Assembly (NCBI RefSeq): GCF_001422665.1
Contig: NZ_LMLU01000001.1
Coordinates: forward strand, 788,797 to 852,796
DNA length: 64,000 bases
From: Arthrobacter sp. Leaf234
Lineage (GTDB): Bacteria > Actinomycetota > Actinomycetes > Actinomycetales > Micrococcaceae
Direction: 5' to 3'
Position 1 is the stretch's first letter, and each line of letters starts with the position of its first letter. This document shows, in pieces, positions 35,596 through 45,961 of the stretch. The notes below the pieces were generated by a model. It had not been told where the DNA came from. It was given only the letters and a program-made list of their open reading frames with translations, and did not search any database. The position numbers and the translations under genes were made by a program.

Positions 35596-36759
35596 GTGGT
35601 CTCAACCCTCGCGCGCGTGCTCACCGCACTGCTCCTCCTGTCCCTCTGCGCCTGCAACATCAACCCCACGGCCAGGCCGTGCCCGCCCATCGAGGGACGT
35701 GACCTCGCACCGGAGGTGGGCACCCTCATGGGCGTGAACCTCGAGTGGGGCAAGGAGACACTCGCCGAGTACGCCGGGAAGCTGGGGAGCCGGCCCGCCG
35801 TCGCCGTGTCCTTCGCCGACTTCCCCTTCGCCGCCGAGGATCGGGCCCTCATCGCCGCGGCGGCAGAACAGCTGCGTCAGGAGGGCGGCACACTCCTGCT
35901 GACCCTCGAGCCGCAGCAGGGTCTCGCGGCCGTGACGGCGGAGCGTGCCGACGAGCTCGCCGCGATGCTGGCGGGCTTCAACACCAGCGGTGTGCCGGTG
36001 ATCGTGCGTTTCGCCCACGAGATGAACGGCTCGTGGTACCCGTGGGGGCAGCAGCCCGCCGAGTACATCGACGCGTTCCGCCGGGTGTCGGACGCCGTCC
36101 ACGGCCGGGCTCCGGGCTCGGCGATGATGTGGGCTCCGAACTATGCCGGCGGCTACCCGTTCGCGGGCGGCGCCCACGAGGCGCGTCCCGGCACGGCCGG
36201 CTTCGCCGCTCTCGACACCACGGGCGACGGCGTGATCACGAGTGACGACGACCCCTACGCGCCCTACTATCCAGGCGACGACGCCGTCGACTGGGTGGGC
36301 ATGTCCCTGTACCACTGGGGGAGCACCTACCCCTGGGGCGAGAGCGAGATGCCCGAGGAGGGCAAGTTCGTGGAGCAGCTCACCGGCGCCTACGACGGGA
36401 AGAACGGGGACGATTCGATGCTCCCCGACTTCTACGCCGACTACGGGGTGCGGCACGGCAAGCCCGTCGCCATCCCCGAGACCGCGGCCCCCGTCACGGA
36501 CGGGATCGGCGACCTGCGGACCCTCAACATCAAGCGCGCCTGGTGGGAGCAGGTCTTCGACCCGGCGGTGCAGGAGCGGTTCCCGCACCTGAAGATGGTG
36601 AACTGGTTCGAATGGAACAAGGTGGAGCCCGAGGTGGGCTCCGCGGTGGACTGGACCGTCGTCGAGGACGCCGCGGTCCGTGCCGAATTCACCGCGGCGA
36701 TGCCCGAGTGGTACCGCTTCGCGGAAGAGCCCGACGACTGCGGGGAGCAGATCTCATGA
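35596..36759 (+). CDS. GH26 glycoside hydrolase, lipoprotein
   Basis: 387 residues. Signal peptide with lipobox SLCAC (Cys20), so it is anchored outside the membrane. The GH26 barrel shows the acid/base Glu in RFAHEMNGSWYPW (E142) and a likely nucleophile in PVAIPETAAP (E295). An insertion DTTGDGVITSDDDPY (207-221) is an EF-hand-like calcium loop. No N-terminal Ig domain, unlike the GH26 at 4129. The GTG start has no ribosome site; a -10-like TAGATT 6 bases before it suggests a leaderless message. Substrate probably beta-mannan or another beta-1,4 or mixed glucan. Its stop overlaps the next gene (ATGA). Confidence 0.85.
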   Translation: MVSTLARVLTALLLLSLCACNINPTARPCPPIEGRDLAPEVGTLMGVNLEWGKETLAEYAGKLGSRPAVAVSFADFPFAAEDRALIAAAAEQLRQEGGTLLLTLEPQQGLAAVTAERADELAAMLAGFNTSGVPVIVRFAHEMNGSWYPWGQQPAEYIDAFRRVSDAVHGRAPGSAMMWAPNYAGGYPFAGGAHEARPGTAGFAALDTTGDGVITSDDDPYAPYYPGDDAVDWVGMSLYHWGSTYPWGESEMPEEGKFVEQLTGAYDGKNGDDSMLPDFYADYGVRHGKPVAIPETAAPVTDGIGDLRTLNIKRAWWEQVFDPAVQERFPHLKMVNWFEWNKVEPEVGSAVDWTVVEDAAVRAEFTAAMPEWYRFAEEPDDCGEQIS

Positions 36760-37550
36760 CCGGTGGATCAAAGGACGACGCCGCGCGATCAGGCGGAGCG
36801 GCACAGCGCGGTGGCGGGCCGCAGGACGACTGGCAGCTCGCGCCCGCGCTGCCCCGGCCGGTCATCATGGACCAGTTCTGGGCGGACGCCGTATTCCTGC
36901 ACTGGCGCGTCGCCGCGGCCGAGGTGGCGCGGTACATGCCGCCCGGCGTGGTGCCGGACGAGGTGGACGGCTCCTCGTGGGTGGGACTCATCGGTTTCCG
37001 GATGATCGGTGCGGGGCTGGGCCGGGGCCTGCCGGTCCCGTACGTCGGTTCGTTCACCGAGGTCAACGTCCGGCTCTACTCGCGCGGCCCGGACGGCACG
37101 CGCGGGGTGGTGTTCGTGACCCTCGACGCGTCGCGGCTGGCCGTGGTCCTCGCCGCCCGGGCCGGCGGCATCCCGTACGTCTGGTCGAGATGCTCGCCCG
37201 TCCGGCGCGGGAGCGGCGACGGGCGGGAGTACGGGTACGACGTCGCCCGCTTCCGACGGCAGGCCGAGTCCCGCTTCGCCGTCCGGCCGGACGTGGCACG
37301 GACGGCGGTGGACCGCCTGTCCCTCGAGCTGACGGCGCGCTTCGGCCTGCACAGCACCCTGGCCGGCCGCACGCTGTACATCCCCAACACGCACACGCCC
37401 TGGCCGCTCCACCCCGCGACGCTCACGGAGCTCGACGACGGATTGCTGGGAGCCGCGGGGATCCGCGTCCAGGGTCCGCCGGATTCGGTGCTCTTCTCGC
37501 CCGGCGTGCAGACGCAGTTCGGCAGGCCGCGCGTCGTGCCCGCCGCCTGA
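36756..37550 (+). CDS. DUF2071 (YqjF-like) protein
   Basis: 264 residues. After a Gly-rich 30-residue lead come RPVIMDQFWADAVFLHWRV, the VARYMPPGVVPDEVDGSSWVGLIGFRM block and VPYVGSFTEVNVRLYS, the conserved core of DUF2071, an acetoacetate decarboxylase-like fold of unknown role. The final PPDSVLFSPGVQTQFGRP is the usual family end. Translationally coupled to the GH26 lipoprotein by ATGA, which is unexpected for this family. Confidence 0.85.
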   Translation: MTGGSKDDAARSGGAAQRGGGPQDDWQLAPALPRPVIMDQFWADAVFLHWRVAAAEVARYMPPGVVPDEVDGSSWVGLIGFRMIGAGLGRGLPVPYVGSFTEVNVRLYSRGPDGTRGVVFVTLDASRLAVVLAARAGGIPYVWSRCSPVRRGSGDGREYGYDVARFRRQAESRFAVRPDVARTAVDRLSLELTARFGLHSTLAGRTLYIPNTHTPWPLHPATLTELDDGLLGAAGIRVQGPPDSVLFSPGVQTQFGRPRVVPAA

Positions 37551-37768
37551 CCTCACCCTCGGTCGCCGTCGATCTGATGCCTCCTCCTGCCCGGGTGGCC
37601 GTGGAAAGGGCAGCCGCCCAGGGCGTGGAGGACGAGGACGGTCATCGACCGGACGCGAACCTGCATGCGATCACGGCACCGCCCACGCCCGGATTCCCCG
37701 ATGTTGTCCCGCGCCCGCAGGAGGAGGAAGGACGGCGACCGGACGCGGGTAGCCGGCGGGGGGAGGCG

Positions 37769-38473
37769 TCAGCCGCCCTCGAGCGTGACGCCCGACGGGC
37801 GGATGCTCAGCGTCTCGATGGTCGATTCGGGTGTGGCGTCGACGGCGAGCCGCACCGCTTTCGCGACCTGGCCGGGCTGGATCCAGGCCTCGGGACGGTA
37901 GTCCTTGCCCTCCCAGGCATGCAGCTCCTCCTGCATGTCCGTGGCGACGCGGCCGGGATGGATGGAACTCACCCGCACGCCGTGCGCCCGCTCCTCGTCG
38001 CGCAGCGCGTCGGTGAGGGCACGCAGCGCGAACTTCGTGCCGCTGTACACCGAGGAACCTGCGCCGGAGGAATAGCCCGACCCGCTGTTGATCGCGATCA
38101 CCTGGCCGCGCGCGCTGCGCAGCGCCGGCAGGAGCGCGCGCGTCAGCGATGCCACCGCGAACACGTTCACCTCGAAGCTCTCGCGCCAGGCGTCGTCGGA
38201 CAGGTCGGCGACGGAACCCATCCTGAGCACGCCCGCGGAGTGCACGAGGACGTCCAGCCGGGGGATGCCCGCCACGGCGGCGGCCACCTGACCGGCGTCG
38301 CGCAGCTCTGCCGCGAACGGTTCGGCGGACGGGAACGACGACGAGAGCTCGGCGAGCGCGGAGAGGTCGCGGCCGCCGAGCAGGAGGTGGTGCGTGGAGC
38401 CGAGCTCGTCGGCGATGGCGCGGCCGATGCCGCGGGAGGCGCCGGTGATGAGGGCGACGGGGTGGGGGGACAT
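37769..38473 (-). CDS. Short-chain dehydrogenase/reductase
   Basis: 234 residues. Cofactor motif TGASRGIGRAIAD near residue 10, active-site Ser in INSGSGYSSG, YSGTKFALR with the catalytic Tyr and Lys, and the loop SSIHPGRVATDM. A cytoplasmic NAD(P)-dependent reductase of unknown substrate. 218 bases separate it from the convergent DUF2071 gene; I see no gene there. Confidence 0.87.
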   Translation of the reverse strand: MSPHPVALITGASRGIGRAIADELGSTHHLLLGGRDLSALAELSSSFPSAEPFAAELRDAGQVAAAVAGIPRLDVLVHSAGVLRMGSVADLSDDAWRESFEVNVFAVASLTRALLPALRSARGQVIAINSGSGYSSGAGSSVYSGTKFALRALTDALRDEERAHGVRVSSIHPGRVATDMQEELHAWEGKDYRPEAWIQPGQVAKAVRLAVDATPESTIETLSIRPSGVTLEGG

Positions 38474-38541
38474 GCTGCCACCCTAGCAACGCCGGCAGGA
38501 CACGCGGACTGCCGACCGGTGCAGAGCGCGGACGGCCAGTA

Positions 38542-38582
38542 CGGGAACGCCCTTCCCTCCGAGGGAGGGGAGGGCGTTCCCG
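38542..38582. terminator. Strong hairpin terminator
   Basis: A stem of about 19 pairs (CGGGAACGCCCTTCCCTCC with its complement, one G-T pair) and a 3-base loop. It sits downstream of the minus-strand aldo/keto reductase and upstream of the SDR start, so it should separate their transcripts. Confidence 0.75.
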
Positions 38583-38601
38583 GGTGCCGCGTGTCGGCTG
38601 G

Positions 38602-39465
38602 TCAGAGGGCCGCGGAGAGCGCCTGGATCTCCTCGTCGGAGAGCTGGAGCTCGGCGGCCTTCGCCGAGTCGATGATGCTTTCCGGCCGCGAGGCGCCCGG
38701 GATGGGGATGACGGTCGGCGAGAGGGCCAGCTCCCAGGCCAGGCAGACCTGCTGGGGGCTTACCCCGTGCTTGTCCGCGGCCTCCTGGAACGGCGCGAAG
38801 GTCTCACCGAGCCCACCGGCCTTCTGGATGCCACCGAGGGGGCTCCACGGGAGGAAGGCGATCCCGTTCTCGCCGCAGTAGCGCAGCTCGTCCTCGCTGG
38901 AGCGGAAGGCGGGGGAGAACTGGTTCTGCACGGAGACGAGGCAGCCGTCGAGGATCTGGTTCGCCTTCCGGATCTGGTCCACCGTGGCATTGGAGATGCC
39001 GGCCATGCGGATCACGCCGTCGTCCAGCAGGTCCTTCAGGGCACCGATGGAATCCTCGTAGGGCACCTCGGTGTCCGGGCGGTGGAACTGGTAGAGGTCG
39101 ATCGCGTCGCCGCCGAGCCTCGCCAGGGACGCCTTCGCGGCCTCCTTGAGGTAGTCCGGATGGCCGTTCTGCGTCCACGAGCCATCACCGGGCCGCAGGT
39201 GCCCGCCCTTAGTCGCGACCAGCACGTCCGTTGCGCCCGACCCGAAGCTCGAGAGCGCCTTCGCGATGAGGGACTCGTTGTGGCCCACCTCGTCCGCGTC
39301 GCGGTGGTAGGCATCCGCGGTGTCGATCAGGGTCACGCCGGCCTCGAGGGCGGCGTGGATGGTGCGGATGGAACGGTCCTCGTCGGGACGACCCTCGATG
39401 GACATGGGCATGCCGCCCAGGCCGACTGCGCTGACGCTGGTACCGCCGAGTGTGCGTTGCTGCAT
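38602..39465 (-). CDS. Aldo/keto reductase
   Basis: 287 residues. Catalytic residues in LIDTADAYHRDADE (Asp, Tyr), VATKGG (Lys) and YQFHRPD (His); the cofactor part VIPIPGASRPESIIDS matches NADPH-dependent bacterial AKRs. The ATG at 39465 has AAAGGAG 7 bases upstream. Differs from the YghZ-like AKR at 22841. Ends at a strong terminator. Confidence 0.88.
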   Translation of the reverse strand: MQQRTLGGTSVSAVGLGGMPMSIEGRPDEDRSIRTIHAALEAGVTLIDTADAYHRDADEVGHNESLIAKALSSFGSGATDVLVATKGGHLRPGDGSWTQNGHPDYLKEAAKASLARLGGDAIDLYQFHRPDTEVPYEDSIGALKDLLDDGVIRMAGISNATVDQIRKANQILDGCLVSVQNQFSPAFRSSEDELRYCGENGIAFLPWSPLGGIQKAGGLGETFAPFQEAADKHGVSPQQVCLAWELALSPTVIPIPGASRPESIIDSAKAAELQLSDEEIQALSAAL

Positions 39466-39542
39466 TGTCGTTCTCCTTTGGATAGACGTGCTGCCCTCAT
39501 GGTAAGCACGCTTCAGGAGTTGGTGCCAATGACAACAAAGCC

Positions 39543-40673
39543 TCAGTCGACGGTGAAGATCCGCCGCACCACCCGGCCCTCGGCGAGGGCGTCGAGGCTC
39601 TCGTTGAGGTCGGCCAGGGGCCGGGTGTCGGTGTGCAGGAGTTCGACGGGGAGCTTCCCGCTCCGCCAGAGGTCGAGGTAGGCGGGGATGTCCCGCTCGG
39701 GCACGGCGTCCCCCATGTAGGAGCCGAGCAGCCGCCGGCCCATACCGGCGAACTGAAGGGCCTGGGTCGAGATCGCCTGATCGGGGTGGGGCAGTCCGAC
39801 GGAGACGAGCGCACCGCCGCGGGCGAGCAGCTGGAGCCCCGACTCCAGCACGCGGGCGCTGCCCACGGCCTCGATGACGACGTCGGCCCCGCCGTCCGTC
39901 GCCTGCCGCACGAGGTCCGCGGCGTCCTCCGGACCACCAGTGTGGTGCGCGCCGCACCGGAGACCGAGCTCCTGCTTGGACGGCAGGGGATCGATCGCGA
40001 TCACGGTGGTGCCCGCGATCTGCGCGGCGGCCATGACCGCCATCAGGCCCACGGCGCCCAGGCCGAAGACGACCACGGACTGTCCCGCTGCCACCTCCGC
40101 CGTGTTGAGGACGGCGCCGATGCCCGTGAGCGCCGCGCAGCCGAACATCGCGGCGATGTCGAACGGCACGTCGTCGTCGATCACCACCAGCGATTCCCGG
40201 GCCACGACGGCGTAGTCGGCGAAGGCGGAGACGCCGAGGTGGTGGTTGATGCGCTCTCCGTCGGCGGTGGCCAGGACGGCCGGACCGTGCAGCAGGTCAC
40301 CACTGCCGTTGGCCTCGGCGCCGCGGTAGCAGAGCGCCGGCCGCCCGGCGGAACAGGCGCGGCAGGAGCCGCAGGCGGGTACGAAGACGAGGACCACGTG
40401 GTCCCCGGGCCGGACGTCGTCGACGCCGTCGCCCACGCTCTCCACGATGCCGGTCGCCTCGTGACCGAGGGCCATCGGCAGGGGGCGGACCCTGGACCCG
40501 TTGATCACCGAGAGGTCCGAGTGGCAGAGGCTGGCCCGGGCGATCCGCACGCGGACCTCACCCGCACGGGGTGCGGGCACGGGAACCAGGTCCAGTGCGA
40601 GGGGCTTGCTCCGTGCATACGGGGCAGGCAGTTCGGCGGTACGCAGTACCGCGGCGCGCATCATCGGGCTCAT
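39543..40673 (-). CDS. Zinc-dependent alcohol dehydrogenase (class III-like MDR)
   Basis: 376 residues. Catalytic zinc ligands in SLCHSDLSV and LGHEATG, structural zinc Cys in FVPACGSCRACSAGRPALC, and the Rossmann motif VFGLGAVGLMAV. It resembles NAD- or mycothiol/formaldehyde-type dehydrogenases of actinobacteria, but the substrate is open. The ATG at 40673 follows GAGGGG by 5 bases. Divergent from terC. Confidence 0.88.
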   Translation of the reverse strand: MSPMMRAAVLRTAELPAPYARSKPLALDLVPVPAPRAGEVRVRIARASLCHSDLSVINGSRVRPLPMALGHEATGIVESVGDGVDDVRPGDHVVLVFVPACGSCRACSAGRPALCYRGAEANGSGDLLHGPAVLATADGERINHHLGVSAFADYAVVARESLVVIDDDVPFDIAAMFGCAALTGIGAVLNTAEVAAGQSVVVFGLGAVGLMAVMAAAQIAGTTVIAIDPLPSKQELGLRCGAHHTGGPEDAADLVRQATDGGADVVIEAVGSARVLESGLQLLARGGALVSVGLPHPDQAISTQALQFAGMGRRLLGSYMGDAVPERDIPAYLDLWRSGKLPVELLHTDTRPLADLNESLDALAEGRVVRRIFTVD

Positions 40674-40795
40674 GGCATCCCCTCGTCATAAAGGTACGGA
40701 CTGCGCCAGTCTAGGGGGAGGCCAGTACCGTTACGATCACGACCGGGGGCGGACCGTACCGGCTCGCCGCCGGCATCTTCTGAGGAGCCTGCATC

Positions 40796-41992
40796 ATGGA
40801 AGTACCGTTCTACGTCTGGACCGCCACGGTGATCGGCATCGTGGGACTGCTGCTCTTCGACTTCTTCTTCCACGTCCGTAAGGCGCACACGCCGACCCTC
40901 CGCGAGTCCGCCATCTGGTCCTCCATCTATGTGGGGATCGCTCTGGTCTTCGGCATCGGCGTCCTCCTGTTCGGCGGACCGACCATGGGCACCGAGTACT
41001 TCGCCGGCTACGTCACGGAGAAGGCGCTCTCCGTGGACAATCTGTTCGTCTTCCTCATCATCATGTCCAGCTTCAAGGTGCCACGGGCGGACCAGCAGAA
41101 GGTGCTGCTCTTCGGCATCGTCTTCTCGCTGATCGCCCGGACCGGGTTCATCTTCCTCGGCGCCGCCCTCATCAACAGCTTCGCCTGGGTGTTCTACATC
41201 TTCGGGCTGATCCTGCTCATCACCGCCGGCAACCTGCTGAAGCCGGCCGGGCACGACGACGACGGCGACAGCCTGGTGATCCGGCTCGCCAAGCGCTTCC
41301 TCCCGGCGTCGGAGCACTACGACGGCGACAAGCTGTTCACCATGGAGAACGGCAAGCGCGTCCTCACGCCGATGCTCCTCGTGATGGTGGCCATCGGCGC
41401 GACCGACATCCTGTTCGCCCTCGACTCCATCCCAGCGATCTTCGGCCTCACCCAGAACACGTTCATCGTGTTCACGGCCACGGCCTTCTCCCTCATGGGG
41501 CTGCGGCAGCTGTTCTTCCTCATCGACGGGCTGCTCGACCGCCTCATCTACCTCTCCTACGGACTGGCCGTCATCCTCGGCTTCATCGGCGTGAAGCTCA
41601 TCCTGCACGCGCTGCACGAGAACAACCTCCCCTTCATCAACAACGGCGAGCACGTGGAGGTCGTGGAGATCAGCACGGGCCTGTCGCTGAGCGTGATCCT
41701 CGGGGTCCTCGTCGTGACCGTGCTGGCCTCGGTGCTGAGCCCCAAGGGCCGGGCGAAGAACGCGATCTCCGGAGCCAAACGGCACGCTGCCGAGTACCTG
41801 GACCTCACCTACGAGACGGATATCAGCGAGCGCGAGAAGATCTACGCGCGGCTGTGCGCCGAGGAGCGGGACCTCAGGACCTTGCCCGAGAAGTTCAAGC
41901 GGCTCATCCGGAACGAGACCGAGTTCATGGAGATGATCCGGAAGGCGCACGCCGAGCACGACGCCGCGCTGGAGCGCGAACCGGGACGGTAG
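40796..41992 (+). CDS. TerC/Alx family membrane protein
   Basis: 398 residues with about eight hydrophobic segments. Family blocks: YFAGYVTEKALSVDNLFVFLII (about 68-89) and the later ATDILFALDSIPAIFGLT, both with acidic residues in membrane helices that coordinate metal ions. TerC/Alx proteins export manganese or help metal loading of secreted proteins. The 85-residue cytoplasmic tail is charged. GAGGAG upstream of the ATG is 9 bases away. I checked the 122-base leader for a manganese riboswitch and did not find one. Confidence 0.9.
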   Translation: MEVPFYVWTATVIGIVGLLLFDFFFHVRKAHTPTLRESAIWSSIYVGIALVFGIGVLLFGGPTMGTEYFAGYVTEKALSVDNLFVFLIIMSSFKVPRADQQKVLLFGIVFSLIARTGFIFLGAALINSFAWVFYIFGLILLITAGNLLKPAGHDDDGDSLVIRLAKRFLPASEHYDGDKLFTMENGKRVLTPMLLVMVAIGATDILFALDSIPAIFGLTQNTFIVFTATAFSLMGLRQLFFLIDGLLDRLIYLSYGLAVILGFIGVKLILHALHENNLPFINNGEHVEVVEISTGLSLSVILGVLVVTVLASVLSPKGRAKNAISGAKRHAAEYLDLTYETDISEREKIYARLCAEERDLRTLPEKFKRLIRNETEFMEMIRKAHAEHDAALEREPGR

Positions 41993-41994
41993 GG

Positions 41995-42585
41995 CTAGCG
42001 TCGCTCGCGCGAGATGATCCGGCCGATCACGCCGCTGTCGAGGATCTCGCCGAGCAGCTCGAGGGGCGCGCCGGGCGGCAGGGGGACGCCCGGGCGGCCC
42101 CTGAGGGGGCGGACGTCGAGGCCCGTCAGGAAGAGCGAGCCGAAGGTGTCGGGCGAGTGCGGACCCACGAGGTCGTCCACGGGGACGCGGAAGGGCCCTT
42201 CGTCGAGTCGGCCTGCGTCCTCGCCCTCCGTGCCCGGTCCGACGCCGGGCAGGATGCAGCCCGGCAGGGTGTCCTCGAACAGGCCGTCGTCGAGCATCGC
42301 ATCATGGAGGACGACGTCGGCAACCGTGCGGTCCGTGACGGCTGTCCAGGAGTAGGGGGCGCGGCAGAGGGCCGCCTCGTCGGCGGGGCAGGCGTCGTCG
42401 ATGAGTTCGTTGACGGCCTGCGACACGAGATCCGCGTCGTCGTCGTCGAGGGTGTACACGCCGTACAGGTAGGCGTCGAACTCGAAGTAGTCGGTCCAGC
42501 CGCCCATGTTGCAGTAGTGCATCCAGGTCTCGTAGGTCGAGAGCCCGGCGAACTCCATGGCCGTCAGGGTGTCGTCATTCTGCAT
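41995..42585 (-). CDS. Stand-alone GG-module protein with extra domain (pair B)
   Basis: 196 residues. Residues about 5-66 are the shared module: W21, Y24, GG 28-29, FEFDAYL (34-40), AVNELIDD (57-64). The remaining 130 residues are unlike its pair-A relative and contain PFRVPVDDLVGPHSPDTFGSLFLTGLDV; no known family was recognised. Stop lies 2 bases from the terC stop (convergent). It is divergent from the GAF-linked module gene at 42849, repeating the layout of pair A. Confidence 0.68.
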   Translation of the reverse strand: MQNDDTLTAMEFAGLSTYETWMHYCNMGGWTDYFEFDAYLYGVYTLDDDDADLVSQAVNELIDDACPADEAALCRAPYSWTAVTDRTVADVVLHDAMLDDGLFEDTLPGCILPGVGPGTEGEDAGRLDEGPFRVPVDDLVGPHSPDTFGSLFLTGLDVRPLRGRPGVPLPPGAPLELLGEILDSGVIGRIISRERR

Positions 42586-42848
42586 CGTGGTCAGCTCCTC
42601 GTCGCGGCCCCCAGCTGAGCCTCGACCGATCCTCGCAACCGCACGTCAACTGAAGCGGTCGCTGACGCTCAGTTTTGGCGCAAGCTCGCGGCAGTACCTC
42701 AAGGCAGCCCGTCGAAACCCCCGCAAGACTCCGGAGGGGGACACATCCGCCGGCCCTGCCGCGTCGAATCATGCTCACCGGGGCCGTGGCGTGTGTCACT
42801 CCGGCCGACCGCGCGTCCACCGGGACGCCGACGAGAACGGGACCGAAC

Positions 42849-43646
42849 GTGAAAGCAGTCACGCAGCAGTGGTTGACCCGGCAGGTGCTGGCGGACGTCG
42901 GCGCGGACCCCTTCGAGGCGTGGGTCGTGTACGTCGGTCTCGGTGGGTCCGCCGACGGCGTCGTGGTGGACGGGTACCTCAACGGCCTGCTGACCGCCCG
43001 GCCCGAGGACCGCGACCTCATCGCCCGCGCCGTCAACGTCCTCGCCGAGGAGACGCCCGGTACCGGGACCCGGGCGCCGTCGGGGAGGCAGCCGGCATGG
43101 GCTGACCGGGAGGAGCCCTTCGCCTCCTGGAGCACCTGCGGCATCTCGCCCGCGGACCTGATCGCACCCCTGGTCAGCGCGCGCCGCGCCGAACTCCTGC
43201 GCCTCGAATCGCTCGAGCGGACCGGTCTCCTCCGCTGCGTCGGCGAGGACCAGGTGGACGCCATCACGGCGGAGGCGGCGCGCCGCTTCCCCGGCTGCTC
43301 GTCCTCGCTGGCCCTGATCACCCGGGACCGGCAGGTCATCACCTCGATCTCCGGGACCATCGGGACGGACGGCCCGCGGGAGACGTCCTTCTGCCACCGC
43401 ACGGTCGGGGATGCCCAGCCCTTCGTCGTCACCGATGCCGCCCTGGATCCGCGGGTCTCGTCGAACCCCCTCGTGACCGGAGGACCACGCATCCGCTTCT
43501 ATGCCGGATACCCGGTGCTCGGCCCGGGGGGCTGGCGGATCGGGTCGCTGTGCGTGGTGTCGGACACACCGCGTGGCTTCTCTCCGGCGGATGCGCGGAC
43601 GCTGGAGCTCCTCGCGGCCTCGGTGCAGGGACTGATCGGCGTCTAG
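42849..43646 (+). CDS. GG-module plus GAF sensor protein (pair B)
   Basis: 265 residues. Module at about 5-67 (W25, Y28, GG 32-33, VDGYLNGLL 40-48, AVNVLAEE), linker to 118, then a GAF domain (about 125-262) with AEAARRFPGCSSSLALITRDRQVITS, FCHRTVG, IRFYAGYPV and RIGSLCVVSDTPRGF. GAF Cys/His details differ from pair A (FCHRT against LCSRT). No output domain follows. GTG start with GGGA upstream, the same element as before the pair-A stand-alone gene. Divergent partner: 41995-42585. Confidence 0.8.
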   Translation: MKAVTQQWLTRQVLADVGADPFEAWVVYVGLGGSADGVVVDGYLNGLLTARPEDRDLIARAVNVLAEETPGTGTRAPSGRQPAWADREEPFASWSTCGISPADLIAPLVSARRAELLRLESLERTGLLRCVGEDQVDAITAEAARRFPGCSSSLALITRDRQVITSISGTIGTDGPRETSFCHRTVGDAQPFVVTDAALDPRVSSNPLVTGGPRIRFYAGYPVLGPGGWRIGSLCVVSDTPRGFSPADARTLELLAASVQGLIGV

Positions 43647-43683
43647 CCGCCCCGCGGTCGCGCCACGCGTCGGGCGGACGGTG

Positions 43684-43998
43684 TCAGTGGGACAGCTTCA
43701 GCCCGACGACGCCGCCCACGATCATCAGGACGAACACGATCTTCAGGAGGGACGCGGGCTCGGCGCCCGTGGCCATGGCATAGACGACGGTCAGCGACGC
43801 CCCGATCCCCACCCAGACCGCGTAGGCGGTACCGATGGGCAGCGAGCGCATCGCGTAGGCCAGGCCCGCCATGCTCGCGACGATCGCGACGGCGAAGACG
43901 AGGCTCGGCACGAGTCTGCTGAAGCCCTCCGACCTGCCGAGGGCTGTTGCCCAGACGGCTTCGAGGATTCCGGAGATGATGAGGACGAGCCAGGCCAT
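43684..43998 (-). CDS. gdx: SMR guanidinium exporter Gdx (SugE)
   Basis: 104 residues, four membrane helices. The start MAWLVLIISGILEAVWATALG has the essential Glu13 of small multidrug resistance proteins, and this N-terminus is the SugE/Gdx form rather than EmrE/Qac. Gdx exchanges protons for guanidinium. The guanidine-III riboswitch directly upstream strongly supports that role. ATG with GGGAG 6 bases upstream, next to the riboswitch. Confidence 0.9.
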   Translation of the reverse strand: MAWLVLIISGILEAVWATALGRSEGFSRLVPSLVFAVAIVASMAGLAYAMRSLPIGTAYAVWVGIGASLTVVYAMATGAEPASLLKIVFVLMIVGGVVGLKLSH

Positions 43999-44011
43999 GA
44001 TGAACTCCCAC

Positions 44012-44052
44012 GCGCCGTCTTGTCGCACTCCGGGTACGGCGCCCTCGTCCGG
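44012..44052 (-). promoter_or_regulatory. Guanidine-III (ykkC-III) riboswitch
   Basis: On the minus strand the 41 bases before the gdx ribosome site contain the class consensus in order: CCGGACGAGG, GCGCCGTACCCGG, then ACAAGACGGCGC. The CCGG/CCGG and GGCGCCGT/ACGGCGC pairings form the class's pseudoknot. GGGAG of gdx begins 3 bases further on, so ligand binding can free or hide the ribosome site. Guanidine would turn on the exporter. Confidence 0.9.
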
Positions 44053-44120
44053 GGGGCCGGTCGTCCCTGCCCCGGTCCCCATGGTGTCACGATCGTGTCG
44101 TGCGCGGCGAAGGCGCCGTC

Positions 44121-45758
<1,638 letters not shown>

Positions 45759-45961
45759 GGTCCCAGTCTAGGAGGGGAACATGGCCGGGACCGGTCCTCC
45801 GACCCCATCCGGCGTAGTCTTCGGGCACCGCTCCGCGCCCGAAGACCGGGACGCAGGCCGGGCTGCGTCGGCACCGGCGACATCGCGGTGGGCGGAGCCA
45901 CGATGCCTCGGGCGTCGTCCACGCGAGCTACCGGGTCCTGCGCTGATGTCGTCCACGGCCG

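Noticed and set aside
40674-40795. Possible manganese (yybP-ykoY) riboswitch before terC
   Set aside because: The leader lacks the conserved GGGGAGUA and later CUUUG-containing loops of that class, and at 122 bases shared with the divergent gene it has little room for one.
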